Source of the DNA: CAYQJL01 sp964573295
GTDB taxonomy: Bacteria; Eisenbacteria; RBG-16-71-46; CAIMUX01; WJJG01
Reading direction: 5' to 3'
DNA length: 64,000 nt
Assembly: GCA_964573295.1 (NCBI GenBank)
Contig: CAZNJE010000002.1
Coordinates: forward strand, 124,001-188,000
Positions 62,707 through 64,000 of this stretch are shown piece by piece. A model generated the notes under the pieces. That model did not search any database, had not been told where the DNA came from, and saw only the letters and a list, made by a program, of their open reading frames with translations. Within the stretch, counting starts at the first letter, position 1. Each line of letters starts with the position of its first letter. A program made the translations under genes and the position numbers.

Positions 62707-64000
62707 CTACCGTAGTCGCAAGATGCGGGTGCTCGCGGACGCTGCTTCTTGCCAGGTGGCGTAGTAGAGACCCGCCGGCAGCGCCTCGCCGGCCGCGTCG
62801 CGTCCGTGCCAGTCGGCGACCCAGCGATCTCCCTGCCACGCACCGCTGAGCGTTCGCACCAGCCGCCCGTGGCAGTCGACGATGCGAAGGATCGGAGCGG
62901 CTGCATCGGCCCCTCCGGGCAGCCTGAGCTGAAGCTGGGTGGCCGAACGGAAGGGATTGGGTGAAGCCGTCAGCGACAGCTCGGGCCCGAATTCAACCGG
63001 ACCAGCCGGACCCGTCGGCCCCGCGGGATCGACCGCGGCGTACTCGGACGCAATCCCGCAATAGGTATCGGAACCGCTGCCCCACACATTGGCATGCACC
63101 AGCTTCCCGGTACCGGCCACGTACTGGCCGTTCTCCGAAATGGCCACATCGTAGATCGAGCCGGTGGCGTGGCAGCCGTAGACGATGTCGCCTTCGGTAT
63201 TGAGAACCAGGATCTCGGGGGCGTTCATCTGCGTGTCACCCCAGGTCCCTATCGCGATCAAGTCCCGATCCCGGGTGTAATCGATCGCCACCGGCAAATC
63301 CTGCACACCGGCGTTGCTGATCGGCATGTCCACCGACCAGATCAACTCGCCGTTCTCGAGATTCCACATCTGGTAGCGGTTCTTGTTGTAGGAGGAGCTG
63401 TACCAGGCCGCAATCCAGAAACCCTGCTCGCTGACCATCGAAGCGCCCACGTAGTGACCGGCAGCCGCTCGCACCCAGCGGGAGACATAGGTCTCGGTGC
63501 CCGGGTCCCACTGATAGGCCTTGGTCGTATTGAAGCCCGAGACGATCCACTCCCCGTTCTCGGAGATGCCGGTCGGGTTCGTGGAGGCGCCCACGTTGAC
63601 CCGGGCACGCTCGACGCCGGCGTCGACATCGAAGACCACGTGGTAGGCGCCGCAGTTCAGATCGGCGAACTGCCCGTTGTCGGTCACCGACATGCCGCGC
63701 AACGATGGCGAGTCCAGCGGGATCTGCTCATCGACCAGCACCGTGCCCGTCGCGGCTTCAACCACCACCAAGCGGACCTGGTTCTGGTAGAAGCAACCAT
63801 AGAAGACCCGGGTGGCGTCCATGTTGACATGGAGAGTGTTGCTGTAGCCGGCGGGCTGCGCATAGGGCAGATCCAGAGTCCAGGCCGGCGAATCCAGCGT
63901 TTCATACCAACCGGTGAGTACGATACCCGAGCCTTCGGTGAAGTTGGCCAGTGCATAAACGCCACCGCGCGCGGCCACCTGGGCCAGCATAGCCGTGTCG
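62707..64000 (-). CDS. Secreted beta-propeller protein with FlgD-like C-terminal domain (5' end outside window)
   Basis: At least 430 residues, open to the window edge, so the start is missing. The visible part has repeated strands with WD/PQQ-like propeller features: GMSVTDNGQFADLN, GISENGEWIVSGF, VAISENGQYVAGTG. A proline/glycine linker (DPAGPTGPAGPVEFGPELSL) leads to the C-terminal domain SLTASPNPFRSATQLQLRL, GLYYATWQEA and final STRILRLR. The PNPF-x-x-x-T start and GLYY strand are the standard FlgD-like sorting domain. Function of the propeller is unknown; probably surface or extracellular. Confidence 0.82.
   Translation of the reverse strand, partial: DTAMLAQVAARGGVYALANFTEGSGIVLTGWYETLDSPAWTLDLPYAQPAGYSNTLHVNMDATRVFYGCFYQNQVRLVVVEAATGTVLVDEQIPLDSPSLRGMSVTDNGQFADLNCGAYHVVFDVDAGVERARVNVGASTNPTGISENGEWIVSGFNTTKAYQWDPGTETYVSRWVRAAAGHYVGASMVSEQGFWIAAWYSSSYNKNRYQMWNLENGELIWSVDMPISNAGVQDLPVAIDYTRDRDLIAIGTWGDTQMNAPEILVLNTEGDIVYGCHATGSIYDVAISENGQYVAGTGKLVHANVWGSGSDTYCGIASEYAAVDPAGPTGPAGPVEFGPELSLTASPNPFRSATQLQLRLPGGADAAAPILRIVDCHGRLVRTLSGAWQGDRWVADWHGRDAAGEALPAGLYYATWQEAASASTRILRLR

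Overview
The window is a 64 kb piece of a GC-rich, Gram-negative-type bacterial chromosome. It holds about 56 supportable protein genes, no rRNA or tRNA gene, no insertion sequence and no CRISPR array. Three large secreted proteins end in a FlgD-like Ig fold with a G-[LV]-[YF]-[YF] strand and a basic last strand. This is the style of C-terminal sorting domain seen in the FCB superphylum and its candidate phyla (Eisenbacteria or Krumholzibacteria-like). That placement is inference; no marker gene here fixes it.

Layout. 1-9.1 kb: end of a secreted protein; a secreted lectin-like protein; a leftward rsmI / long KamA-type radical SAM / deoxyhypusine-synthase-like cluster; then rightward tlpA-like and thioredoxin-fold lipoprotein genes. 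9.2-21.8 kb: an outer-membrane protein, a histidine kinase with a periplasmic binding protein, an Rrf2 Fe-S regulator followed by an unusual LarE-FdhD fusion, a group II decarboxylase, an SLC13 transporter and small exported proteins. 22-26.7 kb: VCBS secreted protein, class V aminotransferase, cobalamin adenosyltransferase and a flavin reductase. 27-34.5 kb: an 11-gene Mrp/Mbh-like cation antiporter operon behind a structured leader RNA. 34.5-50.5 kb: aromatic amino acid biosynthesis. aroC-tyrA run rightward; facing them is a leftward trpL-E-G-D-C-F-B-A-aroF-aroA-aroE-aroKB-aroQ run of about 12.5 kb, controlled by what looks like a textbook transcription attenuator. 50.5-56.1 kb: ferredoxin, SpoIIE-type phosphatase, Fur-family regulator and znuBCA with a small ribbon-helix-helix/zinc-ribbon regulator. 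56.5-60.2 kb: large hybrid sensor kinase plus response regulator. 60.4-62.6 kb: a translationally coupled HExxH metallopeptidase / ATP-grasp pair. 62.7 kb to the end: another secreted beta-propeller protein running off the window.

The most striking features are: (1) about 20 short tandem arrays (units of 9-33 bp) scattered in and between genes, where units inside genes are multiples of three and the units that are not (10, 11, 14 bp) occur only between genes; (2) the LarE-FdhD fusion whose FdhD half has lost both conserved cysteines while the LarE half keeps its sacrificial cysteine; (3) the trp leader peptide with clustered Trp codons and mutually exclusive hairpins; (4) the metallopeptidase/ATP-grasp pair; (5) the leader RNA ahead of the Mrp operon. 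Several promoters fit a TTGACA-like -35, 17-18 bp spacer and T-A---T -10, so the main sigma factor appears conventional.
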